From Trema orientale (lineage: Eukaryota > Streptophyta > Magnoliopsida > Rosales > Cannabaceae): a stretch of DNA of 64,000 nt. Below are positions 37,950-46,830 of the stretch, piece after piece. The translations under genes were made by a program, and so were the position numbers. The stretch spans positions 237,534 through 301,533 of the forward strand of contig JXTC01000344.1 of assembly GCA_002914845.1 (NCBI GenBank), in the 5' to 3' direction. The notes below the pieces were generated by a model that worked only from the letters and a program-made list of their open reading frames with translations, did not search any database and was not told the DNA's origin. Position 1 is the stretch's first letter. Each line of letters opens with the position of its first letter.

Positions 37950-38277
37950 GATAGGAAGTTCTCTCGTTGTTTCTGCTTAAGGGAGCATATTTTCCTCCTC
38001 CCTTTCCCCTTGTATCATAAGAACCACTTCACTTCTCACTTGATTAAAGGCTCTCTACGCTAGTTCACGATCTCCTGAGCGTATTAGTAATATATACATT
38101 CTCTTTGTTCATCAATATAAGAAACATTCTGTTTATTGTTTTTAAATTAAAGAACATCAAACCAACAAAGAATTAAAGCAAAAATGTATGTATATTACTG
38201 ATACGAGGAAAAAAAGGAAAAAGGAAAAAACCAGGCATGGCCAATGAATTTGTAAAAGGAAAAAACTTCGTACAAAG
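37950..38277. other. 3' UTR of the RING gene and spacer
   Basis: Probably contains the polyadenylation region (AATATAAGAAAC near 38115). No gene. Confidence 0.5.
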
Positions 38278-38289
38278 AAAATTGAAAGA

Positions 38290-38370
38290 GCTCGGATGCG
38301 CACTTTTTCATCTTATTCAGATGATTTCGATGGACCCCTCCATCGTATGACGCAGAAACTCATCACTGCC
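38290..38370 (-). ncRNA. Probable C/D-box snoRNA downstream of tRNA-Gly (copy 1)
   Basis: About 20 nt after the tRNA 3' end on the minus strand comes a C box GTGATGA (38360-38366). Then come GGAGGGGTCCATCGA, a D' box CTGA (38317-38320), a C'-like AAGATGA, and GCGCATCCGAGC in which CCGA (38292-38295) stands where a D box CTGA would be. The first run of four or more Ts in the transcript falls after this block (38278-38281), so tRNA and snoRNA would share one Pol III transcript. Plants are known to have dicistronic tRNA-Gly(GCC)-snoR43 genes cut by RNase Z. This fits, but identity to snoR43 is unverified. Confidence 0.6.
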
Positions 38371-38386
38371 CTACCACTACAGGTGA

Positions 38387-38457
38387 TGCACCAGCCGGGA
38401 ATCGAACCCGGGTCTGTACCGTGGCAGGGTACTATTCTACCACTAGACCACTGGTGC
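38387..38457 (-). tRNA. tRNA-Gly (GCC)
   Basis: 71 nt on the minus strand. The acceptor stem GCACCAG pairs with CTGGTGC. The D-arm (TGGTCTAGTGGTAGAATAG) contains the A box. The anticodon loop reads CCTGCCACGG with GCC, and the T-arm is CCGGGTTCGATTCCCGG. Discriminator base A. Upstream are two CAA triplets directly before the 5' end and a TATATAAA-like element about 25-35 bp upstream, both normal for plant tRNA genes. No intron. Confidence 0.97.
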
Positions 38458-39553
38458 TTGTTGAGAGAGAACGCTTTCTATTTTTATATAAAGAAAATGA
38501 TTATGAAAATTTTTATGCAAATTCATCGCCTTAATTGATGAACATTTAGGACCTGCTTGGTGATAACTTTTTATATATATATTTTCTACTCCTGAAAGAA
38601 GATGAAGGAAGAAAGTCTTCACCGTTTTTACTTCAAAAAAATAAAACTTCATAAAAAAAAAAAAACGTCGACATGTATTAAATAAATTAGAAATAATAAT
38701 AAAAATAAACCTTTTACCAAACAAATTCTTCCTGTGACATTTTCGGATAAGGTCATAAGATCCAATGGTACACATTTAAAAAATCCTTTTGAGATTTGTT
38801 ACACCAAGTAACTTAAAGAGACAAACTGGAACCATGCTATCTAAGATGTGTGTGGAACCTCAAATCTAAGATAGACCTAACAATTCAGATTTTGAAAAGC
38901 AATTGTTGAAATGATTCTTCAGGTGAAAGTACCTTTAAAATAAAAGAAAAAATATTCAATAATACAAAGAGTGTCGAGTGCCAAAAATGCATCATGCTTT
39001 GAAGAGGTGGATGGGAAAGTTCCTCGACTTGAAGCCAAATTCTCAATTTCTTGGCAGTCTGCAAGGCGATATTCAAAGTCAATTATATCTTTCAATTATA
39101 CATAGCAGTATAGTCCCATATAGGACGTCGTATCTATATCTGAGGGAAGATAAAAGGGGCGCTGTTAAAAGTCCATCGTTTTAGAATCTTGACTAGATGA
39201 CAGGATCCAGTAATTGGAAATCATAGAAATATCTATGGTGCTGGCTGAAATCTATGTTGATAGCTAAAGAGGACTCAATTTAACATATTTTACCGGTTTA
39301 AGTCTTCATTCAACCACTGTAGGCTTGATTCTGAAGGTGTTTTCCTTTTCCAGGTTGAATATTCTACTTTCAGGTGTTCAGCAAAATATCAACCAGCAAA
39401 ATCTCCGTTGTCATTAAGAAAAGGAGAATTTAATATTCTAAACCTTCAGTGTTGGTAAGTGCAGGACAAACCATCATAATCTAAGCATTTCATGCCCCTT
39501 GAATGGATACTGGCTATATAGGCGACAAGATTAAGGGATGACCTTCAAGTGCG
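38458..39553. other. Spacer with a SINE remnant at 38789-38835
   Basis: AT-rich DNA between the tRNA and the PPR gene stop codon. The segment TGAGATTTGTTACACCAAGT, then AACTTAAAGAGAC, matches the 5' half of the SINE at 31940-32080. The last part, up to 39553, is probably the PPR 3' UTR. Confidence 0.55.
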
Positions 39554-41995
39554 CTACCAATAGTCCCCACAAGAACAATTCCCTTCTTTGAAATGATGAA
39601 AACAATTTGGATCTCTCAATATGATATGCCGAAGAAATACCCTCGATATATACTTCATAGCAGTATGGCAATCCCCGCAGACTCGGAGGTTCTTAAAAAT
39701 CCGAATTGGTGCCCCTGGCGGCACGGTAAGGAGTCCAAAAGCAATTGCTAACTTCTCACTGTGATAAGCTAGACCAATCTCCTTCCCCTCTTCATCCATG
39801 TCTTGAAGAGCAAAATTCATGTCTGGCACATACCCAGCTTCCTTAATCAATATCATTATCTCATCAAGCTTCGAATATATTTCAGCAGTTCTTGGATGGC
39901 CTCTATCTTCAGACATAAACCTATTTACTTGGCTGTTTATCTCAATCCAACTGCATCCAGGTTCCTTGCTGATTCCCATTGATTTCATCAATCTTCGGAC
40001 TCTTGCAGCATCTTCCCATCTACCAGCTGCAGAATACATGTTAGATAACAGAACGTAAGGCACAGCATTAAATGGTTCCAATTCAAGAAGATTCTTAGCT
40101 GCCTTCTCTCCAAGTTCCACATTGCCATGTACTCTACATGCAGCAAGAAGTGCCTTCCAAACAGTTGCATCTGGTTCCATGGTCATCTGATTTACTAATC
40201 CCTCAGCCTCTTTAAGTTTTCCCGATCGACCCAAGAGATCAATCATACAGGCATAATGCTCTGGACCTGGTTTTATTCCAAAAACCTTATCCATTGATTT
40301 AAAGTAGGTTCGACCATTTTCCACAAGACCAGCATGGCTACAAGCAAACAACAAACCAATAAAAGTAATGAAGTCTGGGTTTGTGCCAGTTGCAATCATT
40401 TTATCGTAAAATTTTAAAGAGTCCCTTCCTCTACCATTTTGTGCATAACCAACTATTAGAGCTGTCCAACTGATCACATTCCTTACACGCATAGCGTCAA
40501 AAACTCGATTAGCCTCTTCTATGCACCCACATTTTGCATACATTGTTACCAGGGAGTTATCTACTGATAAGGATGATTGAAGGCCAAATTTAGTACAGTT
40601 TGCATGAATTTGTTGCCCAAATTCTAAGACTGTTAGTTCTGCACAGGCACTTAAAACACTGGCTACCACAAATTGGTCCAGATCTATCCCTGCTATTCTC
40701 ATGTCGCAAAACAATCCTAATGCTTTTCCATGGGAGCCATTGTGTGCATAGCCTGTCACCAGAGACGTCCATGATATCACATCTTTGTCCTGAATAAGAT
40801 CAAACATTCGAAATGCCCAATCCAAATTTCCCTGTTTAGCATACATGTCAACAAGAGCATTAGCAACAAGTACATAAGCCTCAAATCCAGACTTGATTAT
40901 CAGACAGTGGACAGCCTTTGCATTTTCAATTTCCTTCAAGACAGCAAAGGAGTTTAGAACAGATGGGTACGTAAAACTATCAGACTTCATATCTCTTGCA
41001 TGCATTTTTTCAAACAAGATCAAAGCATCTTCCAAGTGTCCTTGTCTCACGCATCCAACAATCATGGAGTTCCAAGAAACAACATCATCAGCCTCCATAT
41101 TCTCCAATGCCGTCTTTGCACTAGCTAAATCTCCACATTTTGCATACATATCAACCAATGCACTTTGAACAAACACATTAGCTCCAAATCCACTCCTAAC
41201 TATGCATCCATGCACCTGAGCCCCAAAGCCATGGGCCGAAACTGCGGCGCAGGCTGTCAAAATGCCAGGAAATGTAAACTGATTCGACTCTACACCTTCT
41301 GATCGCATTGCTCGAAAACACTTCATTGCCTTGAAGCATTCACCATTTTGAGAGTACCCAGTAACCATAGCAGTCCACATCACATTATTTTTACTATCCG
41401 GGGACATCCCAAATAGATATTCAGCCTCCAATATGTGCTTGCACTTTGCATACATGTCAACAAGACCAGTGAGAACAAAATCACTCGAGTCAAATCCGGT
41501 CTTAATGGTATATCCGTGAATCTGCTCACCTCTTTGAAGTAAACCCAACATTGAACACAACCTTAGGACACTACCCAACGTGAACTGGCTAGGCATTTGT
41601 CCCTCGATCTGCATTTGCCAAAACAGTCGAAAAGCTTCAGTTTCACGTTCATGGCGACAGTACCCAGATATCAGCGATGACCAAGTGATGGGAGTTTTTA
41701 TTGGGGTCTCGCTAAAAAGTTGTGTAGCATCAGATAGTCTTCCCGAATTGGCATAAGCAGCTACCATTGTATTCCAAGTAAACTCATCTCGAACGAGCAT
41801 TTTGTCGAACAGTTGGCGGGCTTCATCAACTCGACCAGATTTGGACAACTCATTTAAAAGTCTATTGGACTCAAACCGAGAATGAGTCGAACCAACAATG
41901 CTGTAAGTGGTATAACTGAATTCTATGATGAGCTTGAAGAGTTGAGGATTAGCATTATGAGCAAAATTTAAGATTCTTGAATTGAGTTTGACCAT
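39554..41995 (-). CDS. DYW-class pentatricopeptide repeat protein (organelle RNA editing type)
   Basis: An intronless 813-aa protein. After a 40-residue N-terminus that may act as an organelle-targeting sequence, it consists of PLS-type PPR repeats. Examples are SRFESNRLLNELSKSGRVDE, ARQLFDKM, GLVDMYAKC and SALVDMYAKCGDLASAK. These are followed by the E domains (GRSGKLKEAEGLV, WKALLAACRVHGN, LSNMYSAAGRWEDAARVR) and a complete DYW domain. The deaminase-like zinc signature is present: HSEKLA, then CGDCH, ending HHFKEGNCSCGDYW. Family role: binds a specific organelle transcript and helps convert C to U next to it. The target site cannot be told from sequence alone. It lies between two tRNA-Gly genes on the same strand and has a broken relative at 32090-33680. 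Confidence 0.96.
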   Translation of the reverse strand: MVKLNSRILNFAHNANPQLFKLIIEFSYTTYSIVGSTHSRFESNRLLNELSKSGRVDEARQLFDKMLVRDEFTWNTMVAAYANSGRLSDATQLFSETPIKTPITWSSLISGYCRHERETEAFRLFWQMQIEGQMPSQFTLGSVLRLCSMLGLLQRGEQIHGYTIKTGFDSSDFVLTGLVDMYAKCKHILEAEYLFGMSPDSKNNVMWTAMVTGYSQNGECFKAMKCFRAMRSEGVESNQFTFPGILTACAAVSAHGFGAQVHGCIVRSGFGANVFVQSALVDMYAKCGDLASAKTALENMEADDVVSWNSMIVGCVRQGHLEDALILFEKMHARDMKSDSFTYPSVLNSFAVLKEIENAKAVHCLIIKSGFEAYVLVANALVDMYAKQGNLDWAFRMFDLIQDKDVISWTSLVTGYAHNGSHGKALGLFCDMRIAGIDLDQFVVASVLSACAELTVLEFGQQIHANCTKFGLQSSLSVDNSLVTMYAKCGCIEEANRVFDAMRVRNVISWTALIVGYAQNGRGRDSLKFYDKMIATGTNPDFITFIGLLFACSHAGLVENGRTYFKSMDKVFGIKPGPEHYACMIDLLGRSGKLKEAEGLVNQMTMEPDATVWKALLAACRVHGNVELGEKAAKNLLELEPFNAVPYVLLSNMYSAAGRWEDAARVRRLMKSMGISKEPGCSWIEINSQVNRFMSEDRGHPRTAEIYSKLDEIMILIKEAGYVPDMNFALQDMDEEGKEIGLAYHSEKLAIAFGLLTVPPGAPIRIFKNLRVCGDCHTAMKYISRVFLRHIILRDPNCFHHFKEGNCSCGDYW

Positions 41996-42404
41996 TACCT
42001 CCTTTCACAGTTCAAAACTTCTACATTATATTTTATCCCCAACGTATATATAGAGATTTTTTATTTTGAGAAAACATGTAACAGGAGAAAACTTTATATA
42101 TTAGTATATAAAAAAACGTATATCATTAATATTATTTTTTCATCGTAAAAAATATGGATATTAAATTTTAATTAGTCAAAATAATATCAATTTATATATA
42201 AAAATAATATTTATTAAATTGGTGCATAATAAATTTTAATTGGTCAAAATAATACTTATGTATAGATAAAAAAAATATATTAATACACATATATAAAAAG
42301 TATACATAATAAATTTTAATTGGTCAAAATAATACTATAAATAAAAAAAATACTTACCGAATTGGTGCCTGTGCCTGTGTTATATTATAAAAAAACACAA
42401 AACG
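41996..42404. other. Upstream region of the PPR gene
   Basis: Very AT-rich. Three imperfect repeats of AATAAATTTTAATTGGTCAA (near 42157, 42228 and 42309) give a local period of about 70-80 bp. No gene. Confidence 0.55.
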
Positions 42405-42407
42405 AAA

Positions 42408-42512
42408 AAGTTGAAAGCTCAGATGCGCGTCATATACATGCAAATGATGTTCAGAAGATATCGATGGACCCCTCCATCGAGTTGGCGCACGAATTCCTCA
42501 CAGCTCAACTTA
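42408..42512 (-). ncRNA. Probable C/D-box snoRNA downstream of tRNA-Gly (copy 2)
   Basis: Minus strand, immediately after the second tRNA-Gly. A terminal stem can form from AAGTTGAGCT and AGCTTTCAACTT. Inside it lie a C-box-like GTGAGGA (42495-42501, one change from consensus), GATGGAGGGGTCCATCGA, a D' box CTGA (42451-42454) and a D box CTGA (42419-42422). A T5 run (42405-42409) right after the stem would end Pol III transcription. Blocks shared with copy 1 are restricted to GGAGGGGTCCATCGA, the D' box and GCGCATCYGAGCT, as expected if these were under selection. Confidence 0.65.
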
Positions 42513-42515
42513 GTT

Positions 42516-42586
42516 TGCACCAGCCGGGAATCGAACCCGGGTCTGTACCGTGGCAGGGTACTATTCTACCACTAGACCACTGGTGC
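42516..42586 (-). tRNA. tRNA-Gly (GCC), second copy
   Basis: Identical in all 71 positions, by eye, to 38387-38457, including anticodon GCC, the T-arm and the discriminator A. The 5' flank has CCAATAA with a CAA start motif but differs otherwise. It lies 0.5 kb upstream of the PPR gene start, on the same strand. Confidence 0.97.
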
Positions 42587-42589
42587 TTA

Positions 42590-43355
42590 TTGGTATTCCC
42601 AGCAATTATTTTTGCATTTAATTGTTCAATTATGAGGAGTAGGTATTCCTCCAATCTTAAACATAAAGTTTGTGGAGGGAACTGATTTTAAAGTCCGGTA
42701 ATATAGTTGGGTCACGAGATCCTTATTATTAGTTAGTAGAGGTTATTCTTTGGTTTCCAATTGAATTTTTATTTATCTTATTTCTTTCATGTACTTTTTT
42801 TTAGACAATGAAAAAAACCATTTATATCTGGAAAGCAAAGATTTATAAAATTCTCTTAGTTTTAGACAAATTTAATTCTAGAAATTAAAAAACGGGCCAT
42901 TGGTTTGTTACTCTGTCTAATTTAAGTTATTTTTTAATGGCCAAGATGCCTTTACCCATACACCAATAATAATTAGCTAAAATTAGACAAAGAAGTATAA
43001 ATTAATGTATGACCTTTTTTTTCTAACATTTTTTTAATTTATATTTTCCCCACTATTATTTAGTTTTCTTCGTAAGAGTTCTTTTTTTTTTTTTTCCTGT
43101 TACAATGTTACGAGTTTAGAGCAAGGATAAGTTAATATTTTGTATATCAGTGCATCAATTAATTATTCTAGAGGATATTTTTGTTGTATTTTGAAAAAAA
43201 AAAGAACTTAGCAACTCTCGCACTTTGGCTAAACTTACGTGAATTGTTTGTGATTTTCCCATCCGAAAAATTATTCACTAGCTATGATGGACAATAATAA
43301 CGTAGGCACTGACAGAGTCTGAGTCACTTTTGGGTATGATAGTAGGGTGAACAGC
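42590..43355. other. AT-rich intergenic
   Basis: No gene. The word ATGGACAATAATAACGTAGGCACTG-type (cut here to its first 20 bases, ATGGACAATAATAACGTAGG) near 43287 recurs near 43827, linking this end to the duplication described below. Confidence 0.5.
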
Positions 43356-43359
43356 AAAA

Positions 43360-43690
43360 GAATACTTTGAGGCTAGCTGTTCTACAGTTTAAATTCCAAA
43401 ATTTAGACTCTGCAAAATAATACACTGAGATTAAAAATTTCTGAAATTTTTTTACCTTAGACTGACTTTTTGAATAATTTTAACAAGTAAAAAATAATGA
43501 TACAATCAAAATTAATGAAAATCATAAGTACTAATCTATTTTTGATGAAGAATATTACTGTCATTTTGTTACTAAAAATGGTTAAAAAATCAGTGCAAAA
43601 CTATCAATTTTCGTAAATTCTTAATTTAAGAATATTATTTTGCTGAGTAAAAATTTCAGAATTTAAATTGCAGAACACCTAAATATCAGA
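43360..43690. mobile_element. MITE-like inverted-repeat element
   Basis: The left arm reads GTTCTACAGTTTAAATTC, then ACTCTGCAAAATAATAC. The right arm on the other strand reads GTTCTGCAATTTAAATTC, then ACTCAGCAAAATAATA. The arms match for about 70 bp. No coding capacity. A target duplication was not resolved. Related CTGCAAAATAATA words occur near 51130 and 61160-63380. Confidence 0.65.
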
Positions 43691-43717
43691 ATATTTTTTT
43701 TTTTGCGGTTTACTTTA

Positions 43718-43985
43718 TGATAATATTACTACTATTATTATACTTTTTTTAATAATTAATTGTGCTTGGTCTTATCGTATTACTACTTATTCAATAATCA
43801 AATTGCTTTTGGATGTTACAGTAAATATGGACAATAATAAAATAGGCACTGATAGAGTCTGAGTCATTCTTGTGTATGATAATATTACTACTATTATTAT
43901 ACTTTTTTTATAATTAATTGTGCTTGGTCTTATCGTATTACCACTTATTCAATAATCAAATTGCTTTTGGATGATAAAGTAAATT
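43718..43985. repeat. Tandem duplication, period about 158 bp
   Basis: TATGATAATATTACTACTAT, followed by ATTGTGCTTGGTCTTATCGT and CAATAATCAAATTGCTTTTG, occurs at about 43716 and again at about 43875. The copies are nearly identical, so the duplication is recent. Confidence 0.8.
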
Positions 43986-44369
43986 GTTTTGCGGTACCGG
44001 CCCAAAAACTTAATATATAATTTTATCATTGTCTTGCGGTACTAGCCCAAAAATTAAATATATTTTTGCTAAAGAGGAATCCATTTGCGAGTTGTGTTGC
44101 CCTTTTTGGATGGATGCATGCACTCCACGTTGAGGTTACGTTTCACGATTTCTATCAAATTTTGACCAATATATACTAAAGCTTGTTTTACCAAGTCAAA
44201 CTAACGGCGGCGCGTGCTTCTGATTCTGAAGTCAAACTTGAGGAAAGTTTGTTTTTGTTTTTATTTTTTTAATTCTGATGTTCATTTTCTTTTATATAAA
44301 TTACTAAATAATATTATAGCATTATAAATTCTGATAGATATCTACAAGGAACGTATAGTAAATTTTTAA

Positions 44370-44550
44370 CAGTAATGATAAGTACACCAAAATTATACAT
44401 AAAAAAATTGCACCAGTGATGTGGCATCACTTTCAGCTTTATAATTTTCAATGATGTGGTCCCATTCTAAAATAAAAAATGATTGAAATATATGCCACAT
44501 CATTTAGTGTGAGTATTTAGTACAAAATTTTAGTGTCTTTATCATTACTC
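44370..44550. mobile_element. Mutator-type MITE, unrelated to the three-copy family
   Basis: Inverted ends CAGTAATGATAAGTACACCA and, on the other strand, GAGTAATGATAAAGACACTA. Inner arms share AAAATT and TGATGTGGCA. A 9-bp duplication AATTTTTAA flanks it (44361-44369 and 44551-44559). 181 bp, no coding capacity. Confidence 0.85.
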
Positions 44551-44560
44551 AATTTTTAAC

Positions 44561-46081
44561 TTGCGTATCTTGGCAGGAACTTTTGAGTTTTGACTAAGTA
44601 CGTCTTTGAAGAAAAAAAGTATCAGTTTAATTTATTATTATTATTATTTTTTCCTTTCTGCAAGAACGAAGCCACTGGGCCAATTTTCCTCACATGCATG
44701 TGTTTATGGTTAAAGTTTGTGTCAAATTTCCACATAATTAATTTCCACGGGAATTTGCGCATAATTATTTCCACTTAATTATTGGTGCTCTTAGCGAAAT
44801 GGCTGAATTATTGGATCCTTTAAGTAAATAGCAGTTTTTTATTATTTTTGTTATTATTTTTCTAAAAATCTCGGACTATATCAGTTTTAATATGCTTATC
44901 GGGTTAAATGCAAAAAATCTCTGAATTTGGCCTTCTACAATTTAAACAGTAATTTTGCAAAAAAAAAAAAAAATCCTCTATATTTTGAAATTCTAAATAT
45001 TTGCACCTTACATTCTTATTTTGCTCACTTTATGTTATTCCAAATATATTTTTTTTATAAATATTTTAAATTTTTGAAAAGAAGAATAACATAATTTGGG
45101 TCAAATTTCAAATACATTACAACAAAAACTGATATTATTAGTATAAAAACTGCCATTTAGCTAGTAAAGAAAACACAGTGCGAATACTTAGTTAAAATGA
45201 AGTACAAAACGGTGATTTATTATAATTACTCTTAGTTTTTGTTGTATATTTGCTCTCCTTTGAAAACCATGCTATAATTAGTAAATATATGCATGTCATA
45301 TATTAGGTATAGCTGATGGCATAATCTATTACCATTCCTTTGTTTTCTCTACCCATCATCTTTCTTCTAATGATTGAATACGTTTTCTTAGCATGTATAT
45401 AAAAATAATCTTTGATTTCTTACATATAAACGGTCATCAAAAAAATTAGAATTCAACATACGGTTAGATTAAGATTTTGTAGTCATATAGTATCATATTG
45501 TGAATGATCTGACGACTTTGATGGAGCAAGTTATCTTTCCTTTTTTCTTCTAATTTTAAACATATTTTATTCTAATATTTTAATCTAAAGTTAGTAACAT
45601 TAATAACGCAACGTTACTCGTTCTCTTCACAATAAATTTATCAATAACATTCCATTCATTTTAAGAAAAAAAAGTCAGTTATGATTATCCTTTAAAAGAT
45701 GATTATATATATCTCCGTTTTATTATTCCATATTTCAATAATAGAAACGATTAATTTATCAAAATTATTTTGAATACATTTTTCTTTCATGCATGATTCA
45801 CGATCCAACTACGTACTTCACTGATCAAACATGTGGGAATGAAAGCCTTTAAATAAACGATCACTAACTAAAATTTGTTTAAAGTAACGCATATATACAC
45901 ATACACACATTCAATTGATCATTTTTCTCTATAACTGAAGATTAAAATCCATACTACCAATTTGAACTTGTGTCCGAAGTAGTTTCTTGAACAATAACAT
46001 ATTTAATCATAATTATTTTTCTACCTAACTCTGTTTTTTTCAGTAGATTTTTCCTTTTTTTTTTTTCTCCCTTAAAAAATT
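44561..46081. other. AT-rich intergenic
   Basis: No supported gene. It is the 3' side of the minus-strand C2 gene. A short TCTTAGCGAAATGGCTGAAT stretch near 44790 looks faintly tRNA-like but does not fold into a tRNA. Confidence 0.5.
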
Positions 46082-46630
46082 TCAATGGTAGGCATACAAA
46101 ACAGGAAGCCCAGTCACAACGCCGCCACCATAATTATTCTTCCCCACGGGAACTCCGACCGATGAAGCAGGCGCCTGCACCGATGCCGATGCCGAACACG
46201 AATATGCCGGCGCCGGAGGAACCTTCGTTCTGACTGAAATGTTGATAATCCCATTCCTTTCGCCTCGCTGGTCCCTCAACCTATAGCTCAAGAAATGCAA
46301 GTAAGTCTCCGGCACGTACCCGCCGGAGAAATCAGAGACCGGAACCCTAGCTAGTCCGACGAGTCTGTTCCCGAACGCAGTTTTGCAGTAAACCTCGACG
46401 CTCACCGCCGGCGCTTGAGCCGGCAAATCCAGCACGAGCTTCTTGTCCCACCTCGGGTAGCTTCCGCCGTCGGCGTCGATCTCCGTCATCCTGAAGTCGC
46501 TTCCGCCGTCGGGTCTTACGACGACGAAGGCGTTCTTCTTGATGGATCTCCGGTCGACCCGGAGATTCTCGCCCGATATGACCGTTATTTCTACTGTTCG
46601 GGACGAGGTGGTGCCGTACAATTTTGCCAT
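46082..46630 (-). CDS. C2-domain protein, BAP/SRC2-like (copy 1)
   Basis: A single-exon 182-aa protein. One C2 domain fills about residues 8-135: VEITVISGENLRVDRRSIKK at the start, DGGSYPRWDKKLVLDLP in the middle, then VEVYCKT, VGLARVPVSDFSGGYVPE and FLSYRLRDQRGERNGIINIS. The tail is low-complexity (Ala/Ser/Pro, then NNYGGG). The FLSYRLRD...GI(I/V)N ending is typical of plant small C2 proteins such as BON1-associated proteins. Such proteins bind membrane lipids, often with calcium, and act in defence and cell-death control. That role is inferred from the family. The paralogue is at 60871-61422. Confidence 0.9.
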   Translation of the reverse strand: MAKLYGTTSSRTVEITVISGENLRVDRRSIKKNAFVVVRPDGGSDFRMTEIDADGGSYPRWDKKLVLDLPAQAPAVSVEVYCKTAFGNRLVGLARVPVSDFSGGYVPETYLHFLSYRLRDQRGERNGIINISVRTKVPPAPAYSCSASASVQAPASSVGVPVGKNNYGGGVVTGLPVLYAYH

Positions 46631-46639
46631 AACTAGCTA

Positions 46640-46830
46640 GCTAATCACGTGAAATTTTTTTCCCCCAAAAATTAGTGAGTGAGTGAATTTTTTTTTTTTT
46701 TTTTTTGGGTTGAAGGATTTTTTGTTTGGAGAGAGGGAAAATTTGAACGGTTAGGTGGGAAAATTGAATTCTCAACATTGACGAGATGATATGGGTATTT
46801 ATAGATGGTGAGTTCACGAGAGAGGAAGTT
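46640..46830 (-). promoter_or_regulatory. Promoter region of C2 gene 1
   Basis: On the minus strand a TATA-type CTATAAATACCC lies at about 46793-46805, some 165 bp before the ATG. A long T-run (46688-46706) falls in the presumed leader. Confidence 0.5.

Noticed and set aside
40590..41168. Frames in other phases across the PPR gene
   Set aside because: Shadows of the 813-codon gene. No independent evidence.
44785..44825. tRNA-like word TCTTAGCGAAATGGCTGAAT
   Set aside because: No acceptor stem, anticodon arm or T-arm can be formed.
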